Source: Entomortierella parvispora (taxonomy: Eukaryota; Mortierellomycota; Mortierellomycetes; Mortierellales; Mortierellaceae). Taken from it: a DNA stretch of 64,000 bases. Within the stretch, counting starts at the first letter, position 1, and each line of letters opens with the position of its first letter. This document shows, piece by piece, positions 49,813-61,496 of the stretch. The notes under the pieces are model-generated. The model did not search any database. It saw nothing but the letters and a program-made list of their open reading frames with translations, and was not told the origin of the DNA. Location of the stretch: contig OY752143.1 of the NCBI GenBank assembly GCA_963573315.1, forward strand, positions 2,604,001 through 2,668,000, written 5' to 3'. A program made the translations under genes and the position numbers.

Positions 49813-51605
49813 ATGCTGTCCTATTCCGCCATCCGTCGTGTCTCGGCCTCGCCCGCCTTCAAACGCGCCCTCTCCACCTCCCGCCCCACTCTCTTTGCCG
49901 CCCAGGCCTCCATCCCCCGCACAAAGCTCTTCATCAATGGCGAGTTCATCGACTCAAAGACCGACAAGTGGATCGAGCTCCGCAACCCCGTACGTGCCAT
50001 TGCCATGCCTCGATGGACTAGAAGAGCCTTTCTCCACAATCCGCGTTTCTTGACATACTTACTAATCTGATTTCATCCCATCCATTAGGCCACCCAAGAG
50101 ATTGTTACCTTAGTTCCCGAGGCTACCCCTGAGGAGCTCAAGTATGCCGCCGACTCTGCCGCTGAGGCCTTCAAGACCTGGAAGAAAACCTCGATCCTTC
50201 ATCGCCAGCGCAAGATGCTCGACCTTCAGCTCTTGATCCGTGACAACATGGACCGGATTGCTCACTCCATCACCTTGGAGCAGGGCAAGACTCTGGCTGA
50301 TGCCCGCGGCGATGTTCTCCGTGGTCTTCAGGTCGTTGAGTCTGCTTGCGCCATCCCCCACATGTTGTTGGGCGATAACCTCGAGGTCGCCACCGACATG
50401 GATACTTACACCATTCGCGAGCCCCTCGGTGTCGTCGGTGGTATTACTCCCTTCAACTTCCCTGCCATGATCCCCCTCTGGATGTTCCCCCTTGCCAACG
50501 TTATTGGCAACACCTGCGTCCTCAAGCCCTCCGAGAAGGACCCTGGTGCCACCATGATCTTGGCCGAGCTTGCTCAGAAGGCCGGCATCCCTGCCGGTGT
50601 CCTCAACATCGTTCATGGAGCCAAGGATACGGTCAACTTCATCTGTGATAACGAGCACATCAAGGCCATCTCCTTTGTCGGATCTGACCAGGCTGGTCAC
50701 TACATTCACGAGCGTGGCTCGCGTAACGGCAAGCGTGTCCAGGTAGGTTTTTTTTTTTTTTTGTGATCACTGCCAGAACTTTGTGCAAGAGCTTTCGACC
50801 AAACGGCATTTCTAACAATCACACCTGTGGTACATACTCATAGGCCAACTTGGGTGCCAAGAACCACGGTATCATCATGCCCGATGCCAACAAGAACCAC
50901 ACCTTGAACCAGCTCACTGGCGCTGCCTTCGGTGCCGCTGGTCAGCGCTGCATGGCTCTTTCGACCGTCATCTTCGTTGGAAAGGCCAAGGAGTGGCTCC
51001 CCGAGTTGGTTGAGCGCGCCAAGCAGCTTAAGGTCTCGTCCGGATTCGAGGCTGATGCTGATCTCGGTCCTTTGATCTCGCCCGAGTCTCTCAAGCGCGT
51101 TGAGCGTTTGGTGGAGTCAGGTGTGAAGGAGGGCGCCGATCTGGTCTTGGACGGCCGTGGCATCAAGGTCCAAAAGTACGAGAAGGGCAACTTTATTGGA
51201 CCCACCATCCTGACCAACGTCAAGACCGACATGGAATGCTACCGTGAGGAGATCTTTGGACCCGTCCTTGTCTGCTTGAACGCCGACACGCTCGATGATG
51301 CTATTGAGATTATCAACAAGAACCAGTATGGTAACGGAACTGCCATCTTCACCCAGAGCGGAGCCACTGCTCGCAAGTTTGCCCATGAGGTTGATGCTGG
51401 TCAGGTTGGTGTCAACGTCCCCATCCCCGTGCCATTGCCCATGTTCTCTTTCACTGGATCCCGCGGCTCGATCCGTGGTGATGTCAACTTTTACGGAAAG
51501 GCTGGTGTCAGCTTCTACACCTCGACCAAGACCGTCACTGCTCTCTGGCGCCACGAGGACGCTGACGCGAGCGAGTCTGCTGTCAACATGCCCACCATGA
51601 AGTAA
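49813..51605 (+). CDS. ALDH6A1: Methylmalonate-semialdehyde dehydrogenase (CoA-acylating), mitochondrial
   Basis: Converts methylmalonate semialdehyde to propionyl-CoA in valine/pyrimidine and beta-alanine catabolism. Exons 49813-49989, 50089-50742 and 50844-51605 give 530 residues. The N-terminus ([20 protein letters not shown]) is Arg/Ser-rich without acids, a mitochondrial presequence. Family stretches: [51 protein letters not shown], and nucleophile Cys313 in [10 protein letters not shown]. The C-terminal oligomerisation strand region is [20 protein letters not shown]. Codon use is strongly C/G-ending, as expected for high expression. Confidence 0.97.
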
Positions 51606-52202
51606 ACAGGGACTACGGACAGGAGTCAAGCCGGCACTCTTCATACAACCAACCAATGTACCATAATTAGAAAACACAAAAAATGATTCTTTCGCTCAAA
51701 TACATTCACTATCCGCATTATGAGCCATCGAACTATGTAGGTGGGACGTAGCGAAGCGACTCTTCAGAGACGTTCGCAAAAAGGTTCCCCCCGGGACGGG
51801 GAGCGCGCTTGGACTCTAGTTCTCAGCAACAGAGTATGTAAGAATGAGTGAACATGTTGTGGACAACAAACAAACCGAGCCGGGCTGTCAAGTACTTTAA
51901 TCTACAGACGATGCTAAGGATCGACGCTTTACAAGTCAACCTTTGTTCGTGCGGACCAGAAAAAAAACCTGTGGGGGTGTGGGGTTCTCGATTCTCAACA
52001 AATAGAGTGAGTCGGTTGAGGACATCTCTCTCATTCTACTTCGTCCTGCCTTCATTTGAATCAGCTCCATTGTCCTTCCCTTCATTCCCTTTCTTTCACA
52101 ATTCCCTCGATCTTTTCAATCCTCACTCTAAGCACGAAGGCTCTCACTCCTCTCCTCTGCCAAAGAAGGTAGAATTTGTGGAGAAAATATACAACGCAGA
52201 GA
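51606..52202. other. Intergenic, MMSDH to GMC 2
   Basis: 597 bp. Nothing recognisable beyond a pyrimidine-rich leader before the GMC start. Confidence 0.5.
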
Positions 52203-54457
52203 ATGTTTGCTCCCAAGCCAGCAGTGATCAAGAACGTCTTGCCGACCCTAGATGCCGTTTCGCGTCTGACACATCTGCCTGAAGAGGGCAAGGCTCCTTG
52301 GAACCACACCAAGGACTCGCAGGAACATTACGATTACATCGTCCTCGGTGGTAAGTGTATTTTTACCTTGGTCGAGTTGTCTCCTTCATTGGCGACTGAT
52401 CATTGTCATGTTAAAAACATCAGGTGGGAGCGCCGGCTGTGTCGTTGCCAACAGACTGGCAGAGGATCCAAAGGTCAAGGTCCTGGTTCTAGAAGCTGGG
52501 TACTCGGATGAATTCCTGTCGAGTAAAACACCTGCTGTCTACATTATGACTGTCGACACCACCACGGACTGGCAATTTCGGACCGTTCCTCAGCCCCATG
52601 CCAACAACCGGGTAATGAAGCAACCTCGTGGAAAGATGTTGGGCGGCACCTCTTCCATGAACGCCATGATGTATCATCGTGGACCTGCCTCGGATTACGA
52701 TGAATGGGAGGCCCTGGGAAACCCAGGATGGTCTTACAAAGAATGTCTACCGTATTTCAAAAAATCCGAAGGATTTAAGGATCCCGCTGCGTTAAAGCCT
52801 CAGGACCAGACAACATCTCAGTCAGCCCGTGTAGCGAAATCAAAGTACGAGACGCACGATCCGGAGTATCATGGAACTGAAGGCCCTTGGCAGGTATCCT
52901 TCCACCATTTGTATGACAGTGCTGAAGGATTTATCCGTGCCAACGAGAAGGAAGGAGTGAAGTTCAACAGAGACTTCAATGGCGAGTCAACCTTGGGCGT
53001 GAACCGGATCCAAACTTTTATTCAAACGAATGCAGTGAGAAGTTCGCTCTCACGAGCTTTCCTAAAGCCCAAGGAGGTGGTCCCTGGAGGGCCCAGTTAC
53101 GGCCAACGAGGCACCATCCGTGTTGTGTATGGAGCAACCATCCGACGAGTCTTGATGCAGTTCAGAAAGGGTGTCAAGGTCGCCTGCGGTGCGGAATTTG
53201 TGGACCATAACAATGGCAAGTCCCATGCCTTTTATTTTGTCTCTTTAAGAGACGAACGCGTTGGGGAGAACGGCAGCTCTCAGGATTCTTTTGCTGACTT
53301 TCTTCCACTGGTTTCACATACTTTTAGTTGTTCGTCAGGTCATGGCTATCCGCGAGGTCTTGCTCTGCGCTGGTGCCTTCGGATCCCCTCATATTCTCTT
53401 GGCCTCAGGAATCGGACCATGCCCCCAGCCTTCCATCCCCTTTATCCACAAGTTGCCCGGCGTTGGTGCCAACTTGGTCGACCATCTTGGACTCACCATG
53501 ATCTTCAAGGCCCGCAACCGCTGCGCGACCGCACATCAGGATCTCAGTTATAGTCGCGTACTCTCGACCTTTCTGCAATATCAATTCCGAGGCACAGGAG
53601 GTTTGTCCAGTCAAGTGGGCGAAGCAGTGAACTTTGTCAGATTGGAAGACTTTGCTCCTGACTTTGTGGCGAGAGAGAAGGCCCAGGGAACATATTTTGA
53701 AAGAGCCAGTGGACCTCAATCGCCTCACTTTGAGATCATCTTCGCGCCGTATTACTTCAAGGAGCATGGTGATGTCTTGGCTCCAGACAACAAGGTCTAT
53801 TACACTTTGATTGCGCTACTGCTGAACCCTCGGTCTACAGGAACTGTCAAGATTGCGCCTTCCAAAAGCAAGAAGATGAATGTGGTCAAGAACATTCCTC
53901 AAGGCACCGCAACCCTGGACCAGATGAAGACGGTGATTGACCCCCATTACCTCGAGGACGAATGGGACGTGAAGTGCTTTGCAGAGGCGGCCAAGTTCAT
54001 TAGGAGGATCGCAAAGAGAATGAGCGAGGACCCCGAAATTGGCGGACAAGAAGTACACCCAGGTGTGGCTGCGGTTCCAGACGATGATGAAAAGGCGATG
54101 CATGCTTTTGTGAGAAGTAGGGTTGAAACCTATTACCACCCGACGACGACTTGCAAGATGGGACCATCTTCGGACCCTCTGGCAGTTGTGGACGCGAGAC
54201 TGAACGTCTATGGCATTGACCGATTGAGAGTCATTGACGCCAGTGTCATGCCAAAGTTGCCAGGTAAGGAGATACTCTGTCCAAAGAAACAACAATTGGT
54301 GCAACATATTTTAACGACAATTTTTATTTTTTTGCTAGCCGCCCATACTTGCGCGCCAACGGTTATGATCGCGGAGCGCGCCTCAGACATGATCAAGGAG
54401 GACTGGCAAGACCCAACTGTGAGGACTGCACAGCACGCAACCGTCGCTCGCTTATAA
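52203..54457 (+). CDS. GMC-family FAD oxidoreductase 2
   Basis: Exons 52203-52350, 52424-53215, 53328-54263 and 54339-54457 give 664 residues. FAD motif GGGSAGCVVANRLAE, signature 1 [18 protein letters not shown], signature 2 [16 protein letters not shown], then YYHPTTTCKMGP and AAHTCAPTVMI with the two candidate catalytic histidines. Close paralogue of GMC 1 (shared WLLGNPGW-type and RIQTFIQ stretches), yet introns lie at mostly different positions. Intron 2 uses a GC donor (GCAAGT at 53216). The N-terminus lacks the hydrophobic segment of GMC 1 and reads MFAPKPAVIKNVLPTLDAVS. Substrate unknown. Confidence 0.92.
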
Positions 54458-54779
54458 TACCCAAGTCCTGACTTGCTTAGATAGTCAAATAGTTTTGCAT
54501 CGTGCATGCACCCGAGATATCTGACCCGTATTTGGTGTAGATCAGTTGACTCAATGAAGAGAACCTTGAACGAGCATGATTGTGGAACCACGCCAAGAGA
54601 GGAACAGACACAGGGATGGTTTGGACTTGAGTTCAAGCTCTGAACACAAAAAAAGCGGCTGAGAAATATCCGCCAATTGATACTTTTTACGACGGCTGGC
54701 ACCTTCTTTCACCTTTTCATCCTTTCCGCTCTTCCTCAACACCCCTCCCTCTCCTCCGAGAAAGAAAAGTACCGTCACC
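54458..54779. other. Intergenic, GMC 2 to M20 copy A
   Basis: 322 bp; pyrimidine-rich in the last 80 bp before the M20 start. No gene. Confidence 0.5.
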
Positions 54780-56461
54780 ATGGTGACCCACTCAACTGTT
54801 CCCGAAAACAAATACGCTCACCAGGTCCAAAAAGCTATTGACGCACATGACAAGCCTCTCCGTGAACTCAGCTTGAAGGTAATGCAGACACTTTCTCGCA
54901 CCTTGCCGCCTCCGCTTCCAAGTCTTTTAGCTCATCTTTTAGGACAAAACGCGTCTCTACTCATCTGCCTCTTTTGCTTACCACAATGAACTGTAATAAT
55001 GGATGAGTAGATTCACAGCAACCCTGAACTTGGCTACCAAGAAGTCTATGCCCACCAGATTTTAACCGATTACCTTGAGGAGGTGGGATTCAAAGTGACT
55101 CGAAGCGCCTGTGACATCAAGACGGCCTTTATCGCCGAGTATGAATCCCCTGCAACTGCAGCAGCTGTCGCAGCAGGTGAGAAGGTACGCTCCGTTGGAT
55201 TTTGCTCTGAATACGACGCCCTTCCAGGAATCGGTCACGCCTGCGGCCACAACTTGATTGCGATCGTGGGCATTGCAGCGGCGCTGGGAGTCAAGGCTGT
55301 GCTGGAGAAGAACAATTTGGTGGGTCGAGTCAGATTGCTCGGCACGCCCGCCGAGGAGACCACGGGCGGGAAACTGCTCTTGATTGAACGAGGCGCGTTC
55401 GACGGTTTGGACGCCTGTTTGATGTCTCACCCTGGCCGGGGCGATAGTGTCTACAGCACTATCCTATCGGTGGGTGGATGCAAGGTCGAATACTTTGGAA
55501 AGGCGTCTCACGCGTCTGCTTCTCCCTGGGAAGGTAAAACGACTCCTGAAAAAAAAAATTTTTGAATTTGTAATCCGAGATTTCGCCCTTGTTTTTTTCT
55601 TCTTCTAACGGTCATCTTGCATCCAATGATTCATATATTGAACCATTTTCTAAGGTATCAACGCCCTCGACGCAATGGTCATGTCCTACAATGGTCTTGC
55701 ACTTCTCCGCCAACAGACTGTTCCCACGTCCCGAATCCATTGCATCATCACCAGTGGCGGCCAAGCCCCCAACAGTAAGTCTTTGTTGCCTTGCCGTTGA
55801 CTCTGCTATCCCTCAACCTCTCTGGCCCCTTGATCATACATGCAATACTCAATTGCAATTTCATCTTTGAAAAAAAAAAAAAATAGTCATCCCGGACTAC
55901 GCGTCCGGAAGGATCATGTACCGAGCAGTGACCATTTCAGACAACAAGAAACTGTTTAACAACATCCAACAGATCCTCGAGGCTTCCGCAGACGCCACTG
56001 GCTGTACCATCAAGATCACCCGAGAGATGGAATACCTGCCCATGCCACACAACGAACACATGGCAGAACGTTATACGGAATACATGACGGGTCTCGGCGT
56101 CCACTACCTCCCCCGCGCTGAACAAGAGCGTCAGCCCACTGGATCCACGGACATGGGAAATGTGGGCCATTACCTCCCTGGTCTTCATCCTGGATTCAAC
56201 ATTGTCGCCTTGGATGGAACGTCTGATCCAGACATCTCAAACCATTCTATCAAGTTTACGGAGCAGGCCAAGACTGAGGTGGCCCATGTGGCAAGTCTTC
56301 GATCTGCCAAGGGATTGGCATTGACAGGATTGGACGTGTTGATTGAGCCTGGTTTTGCCGAGGCTGTCAAGGAAGATTTTGAGAAAATCTCAAAGACGTC
56401 CGACATGGATCATAAGATGGCCAGGGCGGTCATCAGCGCGGGTGGATGTGGCTGCCACTGA
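54780..56461 (+). CDS. M20-family amidohydrolase/dipeptidase, copy A
   Basis: Zinc-dependent amidohydrolase of the M20D / PM20D2-like (aminoacylase-1-like) family; acts on acylated or dipeptide amide bonds. Exons 54780-54878, 55011-55533, 55655-55774 and 55887-56461 give 438 residues. Motifs: IHSNPELGYQE, GFCSEYDALPGIGHACGHNL (metal ligands), LLGTPAEETTGGK, YFGKASHASASPWEG (lid/dimerisation domain), GSTDMGNVGHYLPGLHP, and a C-terminus GGCGCH. First part of a convergent paralogue pair with copy B. Exons 1-3 have exactly the same lengths (99, 523, 120 nt) in both. Substrate cannot be resolved. Confidence 0.92.
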
Positions 56462-56537
56462 GCAAAAAGAAGAGAAAAGGAGAAACATGCAATTGACGTG
56501 ATATGTCACAACAATGTTCATCCCCATCCCAAATCTC

Positions 56538-56543
56538 AATAAA
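56538..56543 (+). terminator. Poly(A) signal AATAAA of M20 copy A
   Basis: AATAAA 77 bp past the stop. Confidence 0.6.
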
Positions 56544-56835
56544 CCCTGTGATTGTGATTAATACAATGGTGGAATAGCAAGGTTGGTGGGTGGCATAAAG
56601 GATGCAGATGCGCGATCTGATCCAATCGTAGAGTTGTATTTAACGAAGGAAAAGACCAATGTCAAAGAGCACTGAAAAAACAGCTCCTCGTTTACCGTAC
56701 CACTACGAACAGAACGAGTGAAGACAAAGATGAAGTATCCAGAAGTGCAGTACATCTCGCGGTTTGAGAAGCAGATGCCAGACGAGGACGACAAGGACAA
56801 GAAAATAAGCTATCAACAAGACAAACACTGCCAAA

Positions 56836-57480
56836 GCAATTGCAATTCCCAGGATTCGCAAGAGTCATCAGAGGACAAGAAGAAGCGAGGTATTTTTTTT
56901 TCTTGGGATGGGTGAGAGAGCGCACGGAGAAGGAATCAAATGAAGGTGACAGGATCCTTCAAAAGGCAATTTTTTTTCGATTGACGCAACCATGCATTTA
57001 CGGAGAGATTCTTAAGGGTTTTCTTAAGGGTGTAACCTGTAGACGGGAGCTGGGTTCAAATAGGTCCCGAAAAAATATGTCAATATCTCAAAAACATGTG
57101 TAAAAGCTCGCTTAGCTTAGTCGGTAGAGCGTTGTGCTAATAACGCAAAGGCCGCAGGTTCGATCCCTGCAGTGAGCATATCTTTTTGCCTCTCTCTCCA
57201 TTGACCCAGTACCCAGCCGGTAAGGCAGTACTCCTGCGACGAGTTCCGTCATCTGTTCTAGGGTCCGGGACTCTTACGATCAACGAGAGATCGCTTTCAT
57301 TTTTTTCTTCTTTGCCAAAGACATGCCTTCTCTCCCTGCGTGGCGCGTTGTGTCACCATGCCTGCAAGGAAAAAAAATGGTTGGCCACCGCCCAAGAACG
57401 GTGGAATGACAATACAGTGGCTAGAGCAAGAGAACTGGATGTCATCATCATCAACCACAAGACTTCAAGGAAGGTTTGTA
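56836..57480 (+). repeat. Left arm of ~645-bp inverted repeat
   Basis: Its reverse complement recurs at 58848-59492. The match is identical as far as I could compare by eye from the outer edge through the tRNA to about 57460, then drifts. Contains a tRNA-Ile gene and short open frames that recur in both arms. Confidence 0.9.
57106..57177 (+). tRNA. tRNA-Ile (anticodon AAT), left copy
   Basis: 72 nt folding as a standard cloverleaf. Acceptor GCTCGCT pairs with AGTGAGC. D stem GCTT/GAGC. Anticodon stem TTGTG/CGCAA with loop CTAATAA (anticodon AAT, read as IAU). T stem GCAGG/CCTGC with loop TTCGATC. No intron. Followed by a T5 run (57183-57187), a Pol III stop. Confidence 0.95.
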
Positions 57481-58847
57481 GCGAAATGGAAGGGAACCAC
57501 AAAGAAACGCGATAAGAGAAAGAGCAGTACGAGAATTAGGTTGCAGCGTTGGGCACCTGCTCATGCATCGTGTTCTGGTACCGATCATATTGGAACCTTA
57601 GAAATGAGGATTGTTCGAGTTGATCAAGGACATCGTCGTGCTCTCACAAGACTACAAGAAGAACAAAGGTGAAGCTGGAGCTCTCCTTTAAAGGACACAG
57701 TTGAAAACGCGAAAAAGAATACTTCTCCTACAGTGCACCAGGCGTCCCCTGCCTGTCCCACTCTTGCCGCGGTATGGATCTATGGATCGTGCTCTCCTGC
57801 TTTACTGCTGAGATGCTTCCTCAATTCGTCTCTGACAGACGGTGCAAAGCGACAAGGTGCTTCCTCATTGTAACTGTTTTTGTTTTCAGTGCTGCTATCC
57901 GTCTTATCGTCAATGAACACCTCGCACGGATGCTTCTGGGGATGCCACTTACGCTCCAAAAGTCCATCCGGTATATGTCTGCCTCAAAATGTAAATGTCA
58001 CGACGTTTTCTGATATGAAAGCTCCTACCAGACTTCCTTGAAACGTCCCTAAAGACAAAACTCACTTCCAGACCATTATATCCACCATCTATCCCTTCTT
58101 CATCCGATTAGGGTTCCAGGTCCCTAAATCTTCTCGACGGGTCCTAGAGTTGTGATACTTGGACGCGTCTCTCAGTGAACAAGAAGCGCTACAAAAAGGA
58201 AGATCATAAAATCGCTCAATTCAGCGTAACCTTGCTGCACAACCCCATATTCTGAATGGTTGAAAAAGATACGTGGCCGCTAGGATCGCGCTCACAAGTT
58301 TCCTCACTGGACACTAATGTATTTCTTCGATGCAATGACCCCTGTGTATGAGAAATGGAAGGTGATGTACTCCTATCCTCATCAGGGACCTTTGAAAAAT
58401 AAAAAATAAAAAATAAAAAGGCAAAGGTCATACTCGACACTTGTGAGAAACAATGGCAAGCAGCCTCTTGTCGTGCGAATTGTCCCCCTTCAGCGATCTC
58501 AGGCCATGAATGACCGTGTACCGAATTTTGGTTGAAAGGGAGTCGTGCAAATCCAATAGTGATCCCATTGTAATGTCGTGTCGTATGCACACAAGACGTA
58601 GACCTAGAATCGAGTCTGTCACCATCACGAGTACTCAGGTGCAGTGGTACCTCAAAGCTTGAGTCGCGTAAGAAATGCGACGGTCCACGTTTGGCTACAC
58701 GGACTTCTGACCTCCGAACTGGATAGCGATATCGCAGCTGCCGGGCCGCTGGTGGAAAATGTTCCGCCATTCTTCCATTTTGTGTCCCACATCCCTCCGT
58801 TTCGCGTCCCATTCCTTCATTTTGCGTGCCACATCCCTACAATTCGC
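57481..58847. other. Unique spacer between inverted arms
   Basis: About 1.37 kb. Short frames on both strands have no recognisable family. A 42-bp unit starting CATTCYTYCATTTTG is repeated about twice near 58768-58850, next to the right arm. Could be a relic of a mobile element; not supported as a gene. Confidence 0.5.
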
Positions 58848-58850
58848 GCC
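58768..58850. repeat. 42-bp imperfect tandem repeat
   Basis: Two units, CATTCTTCCATTTTGTGTCC... and CATTCCTTCATTTTGCGTGCC..., at the inner end of the right arm. On the minus strand they read as a repeated RDV-x-x-KM-x-EW peptide pattern. Confidence 0.75.
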
Positions 58851-59492
58851 AAATCTTCCTAGAAGTCTTGCGGTTGATGATGATGACATCCAGTTCTCTT
58901 GCTCTAGCCACTGTATTGTCATTCCACCGTTCTTGGGCGGTGGCCAACCATTTTTTTTCCTTGCAGGCATGGTGACACAACGCGCCACGCAGGGAGAGAA
59001 GGCATGTCTTTGGCAAAGAAGAAAAAAATGAAAGCGATCTCTCGTTGATCGTAAGAGTCCCGGACCCTAGAACAGATGACGGAACTCGTCGCAGGAGTAC
59101 TGCCTTACCGGCTGGGTACTGGGTCAATGGAGAGAGAGGCAAAAAGATATGCTCACTGCAGGGATCGAACCTGCGGCCTTTGCGTTATTAGCACAACGCT
59201 CTACCGACTAAGCTAAGCGAGCTTTTACACATGTTTTTGAGATATTGACATATTTTTTCGGGACCTATTTGAACCCAGCTCCCGTCTACAGGTTACACCC
59301 TTAAGAAAACCCTTAAGAATCTCTCCGTAAATGCATGGTTGCGTCAATCGAAAAAAAATTGCCTTTTGAAGGATCCTGTCACCTTCATTTGATTCCTTCT
59401 CCGTGCGCTCTCTCACCCATCCCAAGAAAAAAAAATACCTCGCTTCTTCTTGTCCTCTGATGACTCTTGCGAATCCTGGGAATTGCAATTGC
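58848..59492 (-). repeat. Right arm of ~645-bp inverted repeat
   Basis: Reverse complement of 56836-57480. Ends outside at AATTGCAATTGC, which is also where the left arm begins. Confidence 0.9.
59151..59222 (-). tRNA. tRNA-Ile (anticodon AAT), right copy
   Basis: Exact reverse-complement copy of the left tRNA, with the same loop CTAATAA and the same downstream T run on the minus strand. Confidence 0.95.
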
Positions 59493-59823
59493 ATAGCCAG
59501 CGTACGTAACCACCATTCCTCCTGTCTATTATCAACAGCAACCAGCATGGAGCTGCTTGTGTGAGTGACGATTTTATGACTCGCATGGCCTGTGAACTGC
59601 ACTGATGGGTCTTGATTCCAATTGACGTAGCTGTTGTTCAAGGTCAAGGCGAAGAGTTCCACTAAGCTGAACCTTAAATCTGCAGGAGAAGGTGAAGACA
59701 ACTAGTAGAATGCAGCAGGGACAAGTTTCGTAGGCCTTCTTGTTACGCAAACAGTTTGGATATATATTTTGCAGTTCTGTAAGGAGATGATAGATCGCTT
59801 CTTTCACTTCTATTTTTTTTTTT

Positions 59824-61496
59824 TCAGTGGCAACCGCATCCACCTGCATTGATGACCGCTCTGGCCATCTTGTGCTCTGCCTGCGACACATCCTTTGGAA
59901 CCCGTTTATCAAAATCCGCCTTGACCGCCTCTGCGAAACCAGGCTCGATCAACACGTCCAATCCCGTCAATGCCAATCCCTTGGCGGATCGAATGGTTGC
60001 CGTGTGAGCGACCTCTGTCTTGGCCTGCTCCGTGAACTTGATGGAATGGTTCGAAACCGACACGTCGATGTGACCTTCCAAACTGACAATGTTGTACACA
60101 GGGTGAATGCCCGGCAAATAGTGAGCCACATTACCCATATCGGTCGAGCCAGAAGGTGCTGCTTCCTGCATGGCACGAGGGAGATAGTTGACGCCGAGAT
60201 CTGCCGTATAGGATGCATAACGGGCGGCCATAAGTTCGTTGTGAGGGACAGATTTGTACTCCATCTCCTTCTTGATCTTGACGGTGCATCCGGTTGCTTC
60301 TGCAGCTGCGTTGAGGACCCGCAAAACGTTGTCATGGACCTTGACATGATCAGCCTGGTTGGTAGCTCTGTACAAGACTTTTCCTGCAGCGTAAGCGGGG
60401 ATGACTATAGTGAGAGGTAGGTAGAGAGAAAGCCAAAAAAAAAAAAAAAAAGTTAGCCTTAGCCTTCCACCTCCCTCAATCACGTCGCTATTATCGGCGA
60501 GGAGTCCTTACTGTTGGCTGCCTCACCGCCACTGGTAATGATACAATGAATACGAGAGGTAGGAACTGTCTGTTGTCGGATCAATCCAAGTCCTTGGTAA
60601 GCCAGAACCATTGCATCCAGAGCGTTCACACCTGAAAGAGGATGAAAGGGGAGATGAAAAAGAGTACGTCAGAAAACTACTTTTGCAGAGGAAATGTGGG
60701 GTTGTCTCCATCGTGCGCCGAGAGGTGTCAGACCCAATTCATGGTATCATGTAGCATTGCTTGTTCTCTTACCTTCCCATGGTGAAGCCGAGGCGTGAGA
60801 GGACTTTCCAAAGTACTCGACATCAAATCCTCCTACAGAAAGAACGGTGTTGTAAACAATATCCGCTGGTGCAGGGTGAGACATCAAACAGGCGTCCAAT
60901 CCATCAAAGGCACCTCTCTCGATCAAAGGAATCTTTCCTCCTGTGGTCTCCTCCGCTGGTGTTCCCACCAGTCTAATACGGCCCACCAAGTTGTTGTGTT
61001 CCAATGCAGCCTTGACACCTAGGGCAGCACCGACACCAGCAATGGCGATCAAGTTGTGACCACAAGCATGTCCGATTCCTGGGAGGGCGTCGTATTCAGA
61101 GCAAAACCCGACGGCGTGCACTTTCTGTCCTGCAGCGACGGCGGCCGCGGTGGCAGGAGACTCATATTCTGCAATAAACGCTGTTTTGATGTCGTAGGCA
61201 CCTCGGGTAACCTTGAATCCAGCTTGCTCCAGGTAGTCAGTCAGCACTTGGTGGGCAAAGACCTCCTCGTATCCAAGTTCTGGATTGCCGTGGATCTAAG
61301 GACAAAAGAGAGGGGGAGGCGGAGCCGTTAGTGGATGCTATCCCCCTGAATTTTTCCCACAGCTGCTGCAACGCGAAAGAGAGAGAGAGCACAATACCTT
61401 CAAGCTGAGCTCGCGAAGGGAATCGTTGTTCGCATCGATAGCGTTCTTGACCTCGTGGGCGTATTTGTTTTCTGGGACAGCGGGGGAGGAGGTCAT
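59824..61496 (-). CDS. M20-family amidohydrolase/dipeptidase, copy B
   Basis: Exons 61496-61398, 61295-60773, 60631-60512 and 60404-59824 give 440 residues. Same motifs as copy A: GFCSEYDALPGIGHACGHNL, LVGTPAEETTGGKI, YFGKSSHASASPWEG, GSTDMGNVAHYLPGIHP, C-terminal GGCGCH. Exon lengths 99, 523 and 120 nt equal those of copy A; only the last differs by 6 nt. The coding regions have diverged clearly (for example PHNEHMAERYTEY versus PHNELMAARYASY), unlike the nearly identical tRNA-bearing arms between them. Confidence 0.92.

Noticed and set aside
56558-56925. Short frames between M20 copy A and the tRNA
   Set aside because: Competing frames on both strands, one crossing the inverted-repeat border; no family and no start or poly(A) context.
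57340-57672. 110-codon frame with a W-PPKNGG start, recurring in both arms
   Set aside because: Resembles transposon-type DNA-binding fragments only vaguely, and the copies diverge after about 45 codons. Kept as part of the repeat, not as a gene.
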